NCBI GenBank assembly: GCA_003614735.1
Contig: KZ992582.1
Location: 1-28,462, forward strand
Direction of reading: 5' to 3'
Length of the DNA: 28,462 nucleotides
DNA from: Thamnocephalis sphaerospora
Taxonomy: Eukaryota > Zoopagomycota > Zoopagomycetes > Zoopagales > Sigmoideomycetaceae
A program made the position numbers and the translations under genes. Shown piece by piece: positions 1 through 13,978 of this stretch. The notes beneath the pieces were generated by a model. The model worked only from the letters and a program-made list of their open reading frames with translations, was not told where the DNA came from and did not search any database. Numbering within the stretch: position 1 is the stretch's first letter; each line of letters starts with the position of its first letter.

Positions 1-337
1 GTAGTGAGCGTGCGGAGGCGGACGAGGCACCGCGGACGTAGCACGGGGGCTCGATGGCTCCAGAGATGATGATGCCGCACTGTCTAGTGTCTCGGGGGTA
101 AAACTTTGCGCCAGCGGACTGCCACTCGTGCTTTTGGCGATAAACGTGGCGCGGCGACGCTGCTTTTGCGCCGTGGCAGCGTTCACCTCCACACTCAGCG
201 GCTTAGACAAGGACGATGCGGCGGTGTTGGCGGGGTTTCTAGTAGCGTCGAATGGCGCGGTCATGCTCCTTACTTGCGGCTACACGGAGCAGAGTACGCA
301 GCCTGAAGTAGCGATAGCCAGTAGCGATAGCCAGTAG
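1..337 (+). CDS. Possible last exon of a plus-strand membrane protein, truncated at the window edge
   Basis: A reading frame is open from base 8 to a TAG at 335-337. It has no convincing ATG, so if real it is the 3' exon of a gene that begins left of the window. The translation has two hydrophobic stretches: one around codons 104-180, with a Leu/Val/Ala-rich core interrupted by three arginines, and one around 210-285. Its tail is short and polar. The last codons contain a 13-bp tandem duplication (305-331). No family was recognised. The frame could be chance in GC-rich DNA, so confidence is low. Confidence 0.2.
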
Positions 338-890
338 GAGCAAGACGCGCGTGCGTATGTGGAGGTATGCGTGTGGTCAGCAAACTTGGATGCTGCCGTG
401 TAGCAGTGGGACAAGAAGCAGGAAGATCAGGAAGCAGTAGCTGCCGCACCTTTGACGGCCAAGAAAGCCCAAAGACGATGCGTAAGCCAGCATAGCCAAG
501 CTTAGGCGGCCTATGAACATGGCAGCAGCTGCGGCCATCCTGGGCGGCTCAAGTCTGGCCACCTTCTGCCGCCATCCTCTCTGGCCAAGAAAGCATCCGC
601 CTACAGCCAACACGCATATTTCTCCCACCGTGCTTTTGCCGCCTGCAGCAGCCGTCTCGTCTCGTCGCCCGCTAAACGTTACCCACCTTGGAAATAAGTC
701 CAGTGGCGCTGCTGCCGTTGGGACGGTTGCGTAGTAATAAAGAGAAGAAGAAGCTAGTGACAGCAACCGTGGCGATTGGAGTGACCAGCCGTTGTCGAGG
801 AAAGACGTCTACTTACCACCAACCACGCGAGCACGCCAGGAGAGCGTGTAGACACAAGGCTGCCTTTTGGTAGATACAGCAGTACGTCGG

Positions 891-908
891 CAGCAGCAGC
901 AGCAGCAG
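891..908. repeat. (CAG)6 microsatellite
   Basis: Six consecutive CAG units in non-coding sequence. Confidence 0.9.
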
Positions 909-1358
909 GCGGGGGCAGAAGCGCAAGCCACGAGATGAGGCGGTAATCGAAGCGGAGGCGAAATGAATGACAAGGGGCGGAGCGTGAGGCGGTCACCGCA
1001 CTTTTACTGTGGTGGCGCGTAGCACGTTAAACAGCGCGCGCAAGCGTAACACGACTCAACCCAGACTGATGGGCAAATCAATTGGAACGCACGACTAAGC
1101 TGGCAGCTGACGATAGTAGTGCAAGCGTAGCCCTAGATGGTTGAGCGTGATGCAAACGAGCACCAAAGCGTCGTAGGCAATGGTCACTTGGAATAGCCGT
1201 AAAGACAAACAAGCGATAAACAAAAAGCCTATGCTAGCGAACAAGAAAGACCGACAATGTGAATGGCAGAGAACATGATCGTTATTGTTGGTAGCGTTAC
1301 TCTGCTGCTAGCAATGGCGACCAGTTTGCTCAAATCGACCAGGCGGCTGATCGTCCAT

Positions 1359-1378
1359 ACACACACACACACACACAC
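1359..1378. repeat. (AC)10 microsatellite
   Basis: Ten uninterrupted AC dinucleotides in the gene-free stretch. Confidence 0.95.
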
Positions 1379-1954
1379 CTTCTTACCAACGGCCTGCATC
1401 ATGGACCATCGGCGGGTGTGAGCAAATACGCTTCAAGCATCAGTTGCCTTTTTCAGCATGGGCGGACGAATGATCGCAACAGAGGCGTTCACATTCCGTG
1501 GTACGTGAGCGTGTGCATAATAGTAACACGGACGAGGGTGATGTACTAGTTTGAAAATGGCATCGACTAAGCAAAAAGGCAAACAAAAGGCGTGGCATGG
1601 ACGAGATGGGAGCGGTGCTGGCGACGGCAGTGCGGCCACGACTTGCGCTCGTCGACCAGTGGTATGTATAGTACGGGAGAGCGTGGGCATTGACCGGCGC
1701 AGATGGCCTGACAAGTGCTCCGTGGCTCAGGATGCAGGAGGAGGCGGTGGGTCGGGGCGACGGCCACGGGAGCTGGCGACCAGGGAAAAAGGATGCGCGG
1801 TAAACGGTGATGATGGCAACGATGCATCGTGAAAACAGGAAAGAAGGAGCACCGGTGGCGCATGGGTATGCAAACAACCGCCACCACCACCACCACGGCA
1901 GCAGCAACGGCAGCAGCAACAGCAACAGTAGCGACGGGAACCGGCAGCAATCGT

Positions 1955-3773
1955 CTACTGTGGTCCTTGAGTCATGTTGATGTTGTCTAGCTGCGACGAC
2001 ATAAAGATGGCGTGGGCGGTGCGCTTCTCCTGCTCGGCATGCTCTTCCTTGAGACGCTCCAGTTTGGCCACGGCCGCTTCCTTGGCGGCACGACACTTTT
2101 TCTTCATCTCCATACACAATAGGTCGAGATCCGCTTCCTTGAGAACACCCGCCGCACAATACTCCTCCAGCTGCCGATGGTTCGAAAAGGACGGCTGCTC
2201 CAGGCCAGGCAGGTTCTCCAGTGGCATGATGGTGGTTGAAGGTGGTAGCGACGCATCACTGTGTACCGTCTCCAGATCCAGTGGCTGGCCATTGGCACCC
2301 GGCAAAGGTGCGGCCACAGGTTCGCTAAGCAGCGTGGCCAGCGCGTTGGTGTCGCGATACTGCGAAAAGATTGGGTTGCTGGTGTCGTAGGAGGAAAAGG
2401 GCGTGGCACCCGTGAGAGCATTGGCCGTCTGGTCTGGCACCGCACCAGCATTGGTAAGCGCTGCAAGCGCCGATGCAAAATCGGCCGCTGGCGGCATCGA
2501 GGGACTTGGCGAAGCGTGGTCGCTTGCTGCGCCAGAACCAAGGGGCGGAAACAGCTGAGCCCCAAACAGCTCCTGGAAAGCCAGTGCCGATGACGCACTC
2601 GATGTTTCCGGGCTAAGCGAGTCACGCGTAAACGCCGGTGTAGCCGTTGAGTTTGGCGTTGCCGCAACCGCAGCGTTGGCGGGCAGAGGCGCTGTGGTAG
2701 CCGACACGAGTGCTGCCAGCGCCGCCTCAGATGTAAGCTGACCCAGATTAGGCGTTGGCGGCTGTGCTGCTGCGGCGGCGTCCAACACTTGTTGTAGCAC
2801 CAAGCTGGCTTCCAGCTGGTTGGCGCCCGTGGTCGCATCTTCGCCACGGCAGTCGTCCAAGCTGCATTCGGGTGGTGTACGCAGCTGATGCGACGCGATG
2901 GCACCGGCGGCTAGAGCAGCGGTCGCAGCTTCCTGTGATGTTTCGGACAATGATTTTGCCGGCGATAGCGGTGTGCCACCCGCAAGCAGATCCGTCGATG
3001 AGAATGACCCATCCTGTGGCGGGGTCCGGACCGTAGACAGTGGCACTTCAAAGGTAAACTTGGATTCTTGCAACGCGCGGTTCTCCTCAGCCAGCCGCTT
3101 CACCAGAGCACGCAGCTGGTCGTTCTCATGGCGCAGCTGGGTGGCCGCATCATTGTCCGGAGTGCCAGTGGCCTGGCTTTCGAGCTCTTGGATGCGGTCT
3201 TCCAGTTCCTTGACGTAGCGCTCTTTGCGCTCGCGAAAGGCTCGCTGTGCCGCACGGTTTTGAGCTCGGCGTTTCTGCGGCACGGTGTAGACCAGCGTCA
3301 ATGGCATGCACTCGCGCCGTTGACCGCCCAGTGCACGCTCACCTCCGAGTTGGACGCGTTGGATGGAAGATCAGCTTCTATCGGCCTGCGGCCTGGTTTC
3401 TTGCTGGCACCCAACTCGTCGCCTATAGAGTGGTCTACCGCATTAGCACACGTGTGCAGCTGGCCTCGGCCACGCGGCCCATAACCCACCTGGCGATTCC
3501 GGCATCAAGGTAGCGTCGATAGCATTGGTCGCATTAGAGATTTCCACATCTAGGTGCGCCAGGCAGCGAGTTAGCGGGCCCGTAGCACACAGGTAGCAAT
3601 GACTTGAGCCATCGTGGCAACCGCACAGACGGGCCGTGAGATGGTCTTCACTACGTACGATTCACCTTGACCGGCTGGCGCTCGGCAACCGATTGGCTTT
3701 TACGCTTGAGAGATGCGTCTGTGCCCGCAAGTAGCTGGGCCAGCTCGGCGTTGGAGAGTGCGCTGCTCGTCAT
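1955..3773 (-). CDS. Yap1/Pap1-like bZIP transcription factor (oxidative-stress type)
   Basis: Three exons were inferred: 3659-3773, 3343-3434 and 1955-3274, giving about 508 aa. Intron 2 is GTGAGC to CAG (68 nt, phase 0). Intron 1 is GTACGT to TAG (224 nt, phase 1), with a TGCTAAT branch-like site. Exon 2 supplies KKPGRRP, the sequence that usually precedes the Yap1 basic region. Exon 3 opens with the basic region, including NRAAQRAFRERKE (the NxxAQxxFR signature), then a leucine zipper. The middle is low in complexity (Ala/Thr/Ser/Pro), with a CSLDDC pair near residues 206-211. The C-terminus carries EEYC...DLDLLCME...KKKC (Cys near 442, 456 and 463), matching the C-terminal cysteine-rich redox/export domain of Yap1 and Pap1. 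Expected role: nuclear activator of antioxidant genes, controlled by disulfide-dependent loss of nuclear export. Family assignment is firm; intron 1 borders are less certain. Confidence 0.92.
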
Positions 3774-4075
3774 GGTGTGCGTTGTCCGATCGTTGGCCAG
3801 CATAGGCAAGGGACGGGTGGAATGGAGTAGCAGGAAAAGGAGCAGACGGATACCGCGTGTATGCTACGACAGCACAGGGTAAATGATACACACTGTCGCA
3901 GGATTCGCCTGCGCTAACAAGCGCAACAGGGTGCGGCAGTCTGCTTGCTAGAGGCCGTGACAAGGGCCAGTTGACCGCCACTGTGCAGGCGTGAAACCAA
4001 AAGAGCAGTACCGCTAGAGAAACAGCGGTAGGTAGCAGCAGAGAAAAAGGCAATGTAGACTGGTCAGGCGTGCGA

Positions 4076-4082
4076 TATAAAA

Positions 4083-4083
<1 letters not shown>
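4076..4083 (+). promoter_or_regulatory. TATA-like element next to a GAC repeat
   Basis: TATAAAAG read on the plus strand, directly abutting the (GAC)13 run. It points away from the bZIP gene, towards the 3' end of the RBM5-like gene. Its function is unclear; the reverse complement is AT-rich enough to serve bZIP instead. Confidence 0.25.

Positions 4084-4121
<38 letters not shown>
4083..4121. repeat. (GAC)13 microsatellite
   Basis: Thirteen perfect GAC units (GTC on the minus strand) about 310 bp upstream of the bZIP start codon, probably in its promoter or 5' UTR. Confidence 0.95.
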
Positions 4122-4484
4122 CAGAGCAACGGAACAAGTGAGTGGTGAGTAGCGAACAGCCGAGTGGGTGAGAAAAGGCCAGCGGAGGATATATGGCCGC
4201 TTTTTCCAGTGGGCCAATAAGACTACCAGTTGGGCAGCCACAACACGCGGCCAACATGAACAGGTGACTCACGGGCTGCCTAGTGATGCAAGCGCCAAAG
4301 CATGGCAATGCCAGAGACTAGTGGTGAAGGAGCAGAGGCATCGGAAGTACGGCGTGGCACGCAAACAGAGGCATCGGCAGCACAGCGTGGCACGCGACAG
4401 AGGCATCGGCAGCAAAGTGCTGGACACTGTGCAGAAACATGGCTTTATCGTCGGACAAGTATACAGCGCATCGCCCATCTCTCA

Positions 4485-8420
<3,936 letters not shown>

Positions 8421-8706
8421 GGTAGAACCGGACACAGTGTAATGGGCGAACAGGTGTTGCTGGTAAGAAGGAGAAGCGTGGTTGACGCTGTCGCATGATC
8501 CTAATCCGCCTTTTCTCGAAGCCACTCGGCAGAGTGCCATCGAGGGAGCATCCGCCGGGGCATGGTCCATTTGGGCGTGGTCGTTGCGCATGTTAATATG
8601 GTTTACCTGCGTTTCGTCCACCTGGCCTTGCGTCCGCATGTCTGGTCGCCACAGGTGAGGATATGCCTCAGGCGTGAGACGAGATGAATCGCGTGGCGCC
8701 GTGTGG

Positions 8707-8712
8707 CACGTG
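8707..8712. promoter_or_regulatory. CACGTG palindrome (E-box) upstream of the choline kinase TATA box
   Basis: A perfect CACGTG lies about 25 bp before the TATATAAG. bHLH factors bind such sites, and in yeasts many phospholipid genes respond to the Ino2/Ino4 bHLH pair through related CANNTG elements. The regulatory role here is inference. Confidence 0.3.
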
Positions 8713-8737
8713 AGCAGCCTCCGCACGCCTTCTCTGC

Positions 8738-8745
8738 TATATAAG
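8738..8745 (+). promoter_or_regulatory. TATA box of the choline kinase gene
   Basis: TATATAAG oriented towards the kinase, followed by a long pyrimidine-rich leader. It lies 670 bp from the ATG, which fits a long and possibly spliced 5' UTR. Confidence 0.45.
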
Positions 8746-9416
8746 CACCTCGGTCTGGCGCAGGCCTGCCCACTACTGCTCTGTTTCTCGTTCAATCTCC
8801 TTACTGCCCCCAATCTCCTGCTCTATCCTGTTGCTTCAGCCGGTTGCTCAGCAGCCTTGAACATCCTGCTGTGCTTTGTCGCTTGCTACGCCTCTACACG
8901 CGGTCATTGACCTGCTGCTCCCTTTTCGCCTGCACCCTACACCCACCTGCTCTCTGCTATTGTTTCTGCGCGTACTTGTGTTTGTGTAACAGACCATCTG
9001 TGCCATTTGCTGTGTGTGCTGTGTGTGTGTGCCAATTGTCTCGTGTAGTTGCGCGTGACTAGTTTGTGTTTGGAACGCAACGTCGCGTTACTATAACTTT
9101 CTTCTTCTTCCTCTTGGCATCTGCCACACCTGTGATTGATTGTTACTGTACCTGTCGCCCAGCGCGTTCTTTCACGTCTTCGGTGCTTTTAGCCAACGAC
9201 GTAAGTTTCTCCTTTGACCGCGTGTAGCTGTATACACGCGTGCGTCGGGATACGCGTGCCATTTGCTAGCGGTAGCGCAGTGCAGACACGTGCCTAGCTT
9301 CGCTTTACACCATACGGTCAGCGATTGCAGTGTGGTCAAGGCCAACGGTTGCCTGGTCCTGCCATTTGCGCGTTTTGTATCGTGTGCGATCTCAACAAAG
9401 CTTCGTTCCATCCGTG

Positions 9417-11418
9417 ATGGTGTCGGGCAAGCTACTTCAGCACACCGAGCGCTCCTACTCTTCCGAGTCGTCTTCGGACGGAGAGAGCAGCGTCACGCGG
9501 GCAAAGCCATCGGCTCATGTGGCCAAGCATGCGCGCGTGCCAGTGGTCCATCGATGGCCTGCTCGGCTGTCGGCCTGGCTTAGTCGACGCGTGCAAGGTC
9601 GCAGCACAGCGTCGACGGGTCATGTCGGTAGCATCAAGGCATCTGCTCCGAGCGCTACATCTGTACACGAGTGCCAGCCGTGTACGAGACTGACGTCGGC
9701 TGCGCTGCGCAACACGCATCCTACCATCACGCTCACGGCCGATGCTGCTACGGCCGCCACGGCATTTACTCGGGACCTGTCGCTAGACGATCATTGGAGC
9801 AATCAACGTATTCACATTCTTCCCTCGGATAATCCCTCCAGTCCGCCAACCACTTTGTACCAAATGGATCTATCGTAAGTGAATTGGGGAAGGGGGAGTG
9901 CCATTTACCCATCACATGCAAGGGCAGGTTACCGTTTTGCGTTGACGTGATCGGCGTCCGTGCGTGCCCATTAGCAATACGCGTCAGCTGCTACCATGGC
10001 TGCAATGCTGCATTGTGCTGCGGCGCACGAGGATGTGTTGTGTTGGCATTCGTAACAATGATGATGCGAGATATCGTGGCTGCGCATGAGTGGCAGAAAG
10101 AGTGGCAGAGAGGACTGAGCATGTGGGACGTGGTAAACGTGTTGTGTAGACCAGGTGGTGGTGGTGGTGGTGACCAGTGCGACATGACCAGGCGACGTTG
10201 GACAAACCGTGCTAACTCTTTCGATGTCTACGGCCACGTTGGCAGGCGTCTCGATGATGCCGACTACTTTGGTCGCCAGGTGCATTTGCTTGTGCGTTCT
10301 CTGCTTCCCGACTGGCACGACGTGGAGGATCCAGAACAGTTGCAGATCACACGTCTGAGCGGCGCGCTCACCAACCGAGTGTACGAGGTGCGTGCACGCG
10401 ATCCCAACGACACGCGCCATCAGTCACGTCGAGTGCTTTTGCGTGTGTACGGCGACGGTGTGGACCAGCTCTTTTCACGGGCCAAGGAACTGGACTGGCT
10501 GCGTAAACTTTCGGCCGTCGGCCTTGGCCCCCGTCTGCTGGCTGTCTTTGGCAACGGTCGGCTGGAGGAGTACCTGCGCTCCACCACTCTGACACGCGAT
10601 GATATTCGCACGCCCGAGGACAGCGCACGCATTGCGCGTAATGCTGCCCAGCTGCACCAGATTGTGAAAACCTACCCGCCACCCGAGACGACACAGGATG
10701 GCGACTGGCTAGCCTCGGTGTACCAGTGGTTGCCGCTGGCCCGCAAGGCGGTAGCTCGCCTTTTGGCTGATTCGACTGATGGCACATCGCCAGCTTTCAA
10801 GCCAGAGGACCGCGCTGAGGTGCAGCAAGTGAGTGCGTCTCTGGAACGGCTCGTCGATACGATTCCACAGCTTGCCGAGGCGGTGCGCAAGATCAACTCG
10901 CCCATTGTGTTTGGGCACAACGATGTAGGTGACTGCGCGTCTACAGGTACTTGTGACAATGCTAACATTGCAGACTGATGCGACGTCTACAGATGCAGTA
11001 CGGCAACATTCTCCGGCTGCGCAGCGAACCCGACACGCTGGTGCTTATTGACTTTGAGTATGCGGGCTACAATCCGCGCGGCTACGATATCGCCAATCAC
11101 TTTTGCGAGTGGTCGGCCAACTATCATGGCCCGACGCCGCATCTTCTGGAACCGCAGCACATGCCTAACGCTGCTGAGCGCGACATCTTCCTGCGCGCCT
11201 ACCTGGAAGAGTCGCTTGGCCGTGTACCCAGTGACGATGAGGTGGAGACACTTTGGAACGAGGTTCAGGCCTACATTCCGTGCTCTCATGCTCTTTGGTC
11301 GCTGTGGGGTCTGCTGCAGGCTGGCCGCACGGATATCGAGTTTGACTATCTGGCATACGGTGCACAGCGCCAGCGTCTGGCCTGTGAGTCGGCGCTGGCG
11401 CTAGGCGTGACGCTGTAG
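9417..11418 (+). CDS. Choline/ethanolamine kinase
   Basis: Exons are 9417-9874, 10246-10924 and 10993-11418, giving 520 aa. Intron 1 (GTAAGT to GGCAG, phase 2) is 371 nt, unusually long here, with GCTAAC near 10211. Intron 2 (GTAGGT to CTACAG, 68 nt, phase 0) falls inside the Brenner motif. The N-terminal ~150 residues are a Ser/Thr-rich extension with no clear domain. The kinase fold starts near RLDDADYFG. Catalytic signatures are HNDMQYGN (Asp ~379) and LIDFEYAGYNPRGYDIANHF (Asp ~399), typical of choline and ethanolamine kinases. The enzyme phosphorylates choline or ethanolamine with ATP, the first step of the CDP-choline (Kennedy) route to membrane phospholipids, in the cytosol. Substrate preference (CKI1-like or EKI1-like) cannot be told from the sequence. 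The start was chosen as the first ATG opening the Ser-rich frame. It is the only confident plus-strand gene in the window. Confidence 0.93.
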
Positions 11419-11740
11419 ACAACCAAATTGTGCTGCCCCACGCCCCACCTTCATCCTATTCGCCCGCTTGTTCATGCGTGCCAAATCTATGTGCAGCCAT
11501 TGGTCATTATGGCGCACCGCGGCTAGCCCTTGCGTCCTGCCTGTTCTTGCTGAGCACTGTTTATTCGTTTGTTCTGTCAGCTGCTTTAATCTTGGTGCAT
11601 TCTATTCATCGTCTGTGCATTTGCGGGTGCTAGATGTTGATTACGTCTACCGAGTAGTAAAGTTTTATTGTTACCTAGCGTTTTACGCTCCTCTGCGGTT
11701 GGACAGCATAAGAGAGACGACATAAGCGTTTAGCATGTTT
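11419..11740. other. 3' flank of the choline kinase gene
   Basis: Non-coding and T-rich on the plus strand. TAGTAAAGTTTTATTG near 11655-11672 could belong to the 3' end-forming region. No gene seen. Confidence 0.4.
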
Positions 11741-12348
11741 GGCATTGGGAAAAGGTAGGACTGCATGAGCCACGCTATCAAGCAATGTAGTATACCAGCG
11801 GAACAGCTTTTCAACTTGTCCTCTTGGGCAGATATCAAGTGTAAGTCCATGAGAAAACCCTGCGATGAAAATGGTGAGCAATAGGCAGGTGGGTCAACGC
11901 TTGAAAGGCACGATGCACAGCTTTAGCTGCAGGATTACACGATAAAATCATGTTTGCGAACAAAGTCGGATTATTTGGTTTGTGAGTTGGCAGCGACAAA
12001 TAATAGGATGCCAGATTTCCTGCAGTAAATGCATCTAGCATTCCTAGCGGTACATGGTGCGCAGAGCTGCTGGTAGAGCTCTGCAGTTAGGGATGCAAAT
12101 CCTCCAGGTGCCGATACAATGATATATCGTGGCCCTTTTATGGTGGGCTGTGATACATTGCTCAGGTTTGTGTGGTAATATTGATCCAAACACGAAGGTG
12201 CTTTCAGTAATGGCGGGCCACAATGCCAGCGAGCGAATAGCCACTCTTGCATCCGGCCGGACGCAGCTAGAAAAGCATAGGCTTTGCCAGTGCAGCAGAG
12301 CATTAAGCCATCGCCTTGATGCTGCGCGGCATTGATCCAAGTTACCAT
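11741..12348 (-). pseudogene. Patchwork of minus-strand reading frames; possible decayed or unrecognised gene
   Basis: Directly downstream of the FBXO3-like stop codon, the minus strand stays open in three frames in succession: 12348-11971 (125 codons from an ATG overlapping that stop), then 12041-11835, then 11881-11675. The segments overlap only at their ends. The translations have ordinary, hydrophobic-plus-polar composition (for example YIIVSAPGGFASL and SYYLSLPTHKP), not microsatellite junk. No splice sites were found that join them in phase and no family was recognised. A frameshifted relic, an unannotated spliced gene or chance are all possible. Confidence 0.2.
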
Positions 12349-13978
12349 CTACAGTGACGGTGTGCTGTGGCTGCTGATCAGCGTGCGATGCGGCATGAAG
12401 CGGAATGGAGCGACGCGCGCTTCAAATGGCTCGCCCGTAGGTGCATCAATCTGTCCAGGTACAAACCGCAACCAGCCTTCCATACTGGTTACAGCCACCC
12501 CACTTACGCTTGCGCAGATGGAGCTATATGAAAATGTAGGGTCATCGACTGCACGAATGCATGCAGATTAGTGAACTGAAGCAAAAACGCACAGCTATAC
12601 GCATACTTGCCATCGAGAACCGGGTACTCGCCTACCACTGTGAGTGACGAGGCAAATGTAAGCAACTTGGGCGATACGCCATTGCGTACTACTGTTGCAT
12701 ACCTGCTTCACCCTGCACATGCTCTTCAGTGTCGTCGGCATAGTGAATGATCCAGCGACGCGATACAAGCTGACAGGAGCCGCCAACTGCCGCAGGATCT
12801 ACTAGCGACATGCGCACACGATATACGTTGGCGCACAGTGCCATGCGCATCAAGTGCGTAGGCACGGTTGAAACTAGAATCTCCACGCCTACACAGACAC
12901 ATAAGCTCTGGCTTTGTCGCTGGCGCCGACTGTAGTAGCGTGGCAGGCACCTACCATGTGTGACGGCTCGGCTGGCGCCATAACCGCGCGACGAGTGTCG
13001 CATCACAACGCCATCAAAGCTTACATCCTGCGCGCCTGTCGCCAGATCGCGAGCCAAGCGCTCCCAAAAGTCGACCAGCGGGCCTAGATCGACCCAGCAG
13101 CCACTTTCACGATCTACTTCTATAACACGATCCACCATGGCTGCGTAGGATGCGTCGTCGCAGTGACGCACCAGGCCAATGCACGTATGCGAGAAGGAGA
13201 CCTTGGCAAAAACGCTAAGCAAGGGTGAAGCATGAGCGGCCGAGTCGGGCAAAAACCGGTCATCGCTAGTACTTACAGAACACTGAACGGTGCAACGTAC
13301 ACCAAAACTACTTTGCTCATGGGCAGCCAGTAAATGGACCAAAAGTTCTCTGCCGCGCTTATTAGCAAGTTGGTTTGTCGCCTGTGTTCGACGATCCCAC
13401 GCGCCTACCATAGGCAAACGTCACGCCAAACAGGCCGGCTGCCTCGCTTTGGTAGCCGGCGCCCTGGCCATCGTGCCACTGGTACATCAACCACAAAAGT
13501 CGCAGAGCGCGACTGGTGCTGCGGTCAGGGTCTACAGAGAGTCCAAACGGGCCGTCCAATCGCCGACACATCTTGACCCAGTCTGCCGGCGGATTGAGCA
13601 TGTGCAGCGTGCAGGGCGCCAACTCGCGCAAGGCACGCGTTAACCGGTACCAAATACTGGCGGCTATCGGGTAGACGTCGTCATAGCCACGAAATACACG
13701 CCGAAATTCCAAGTAGCGCCGGCGAGCTGGCCATTCCGGATGGAAATTGCCCGCATCTAGCTGGGCCGCACTGCAGAATGCCAGCCACAGCGTTGTGCTG
13801 TTCTTGGCGAGCGTATGCCAGCGGCGGCACACCTGAACACGTCGCGTCTCGTCTGTAAGCTGCCAAGAATCTGCCAACGTGTGCAATGCGTCCTACGCAC
13901 CAGCGCACAGCTCATCAGTGTCTCGGGCGCAAGGTAACGCCAGGCTGCAACTAATAGCTCGGGTGGAAGGCGGTCCAT
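12349..13978 (-). CDS. FBXO3-like F-box protein with SMI1/KNR4 and ApaG domains
   Basis: Seven exons were inferred: 13901-13978, 13409-13832, 13277-13349, 12955-13214, 12703-12888, 12611-12637 and 12349-12548, giving 415 aa with all phases consistent. The N-terminus is an F-box (MDRLPPELLVAAWRYL, then CRRWHTLAKN). The middle contains LMYQWHDGQ and AGLFG, matching the SMI1/KNR4 (SUKH) fold. The C-terminal half is ApaG-like: GVEILVSTV...VYRVRM, RRWIIHYADD, EHVQGE, VVGEYPVL, then SMEGWLRF. This F-box/SUKH/ApaG order is that of animal FBXO3, a substrate-recognition subunit of SCF ubiquitin ligases; human FBXO3 is slightly longer. Intron 6 (12549-12610) must use a GC donor (G|GCAAGT) to keep the ApaG frame, which makes exon 6 only 27 nt. 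Substrates cannot be inferred. Confidence 0.87.
12549..12610 (-). other. GC-AG intron in the FBXO3-like gene
   Basis: A 62-nt intron with donor G|GCAAGTATG, a CTAAT branch-like site and acceptor GTGCAG. The nearby GT (GTATGC) gives the wrong phase and a stop codon after splicing. The GC donor restores a frame that continues into the conserved SMEGW segment of the ApaG domain. Confidence 0.7.

Larger units (their letters stand above)
338..1954. other. Gene-free stretch downstream of the bZIP gene
   Basis: About 1.6 kb without a supportable gene. Open frames here mostly lack an ATG or are built from microsatellite translations such as poly-Ala and poly-Val. The segment holds a CAG run (891-908), an AC run (1359-1378) and CCA/CAG-rich sequence near 1880-1945. 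Its right end should include the 3' UTR of the minus-strand bZIP gene. No tRNA-like or transposon-like structure was seen. Confidence 0.5.
3774..4484. other. bZIP upstream region and RBM5-like 3' flank
   Basis: About 710 bp between the bZIP start codon and the stop of the RBM5-like gene, both on the minus strand. It should contain the bZIP promoter and 5' UTR, with the 3' UTR of the RBM5-like gene at the right. The main landmark is a GAC microsatellite next to a TATAAAAG. The right third has imperfect repeats built on gcatcgg and agaggcatcggcag around 4336-4410. No gene was recognised. Confidence 0.5.
8421..9416. other. Divergent promoter region between the RBM5-like and choline kinase genes
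   Basis: About 1 kb separates two head-to-head start codons. The right two thirds are pyrimidine-rich on the plus strand (8760-9180) and look like a long 5' UTR of the kinase. A GTAAGT donor at 9199 and a GATTGCAG ending at 9329 could bound a 5' UTR intron of about 130 nt. No separate gene was recognised. Confidence 0.45.

Noticed and set aside
377-766. 129-codon minus-strand frame with hydrophobic C-terminus
   Set aside because: It starts at TTG with no ATG, has no family similarity, and alternative frames are equally open in this GC-rich stretch.
1440-2159. 239-codon minus-strand frame
   Set aside because: It overlaps the certain 3' end of the bZIP gene in another frame, and its middle is poly-Leu/Trp from CCA/CAG repeats.
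2179-2190. GGTTCGAA word resembling a tRNA B-box
   Set aside because: It lies inside the bZIP coding sequence, the required CC is missing, and no A-box or cloverleaf was found.
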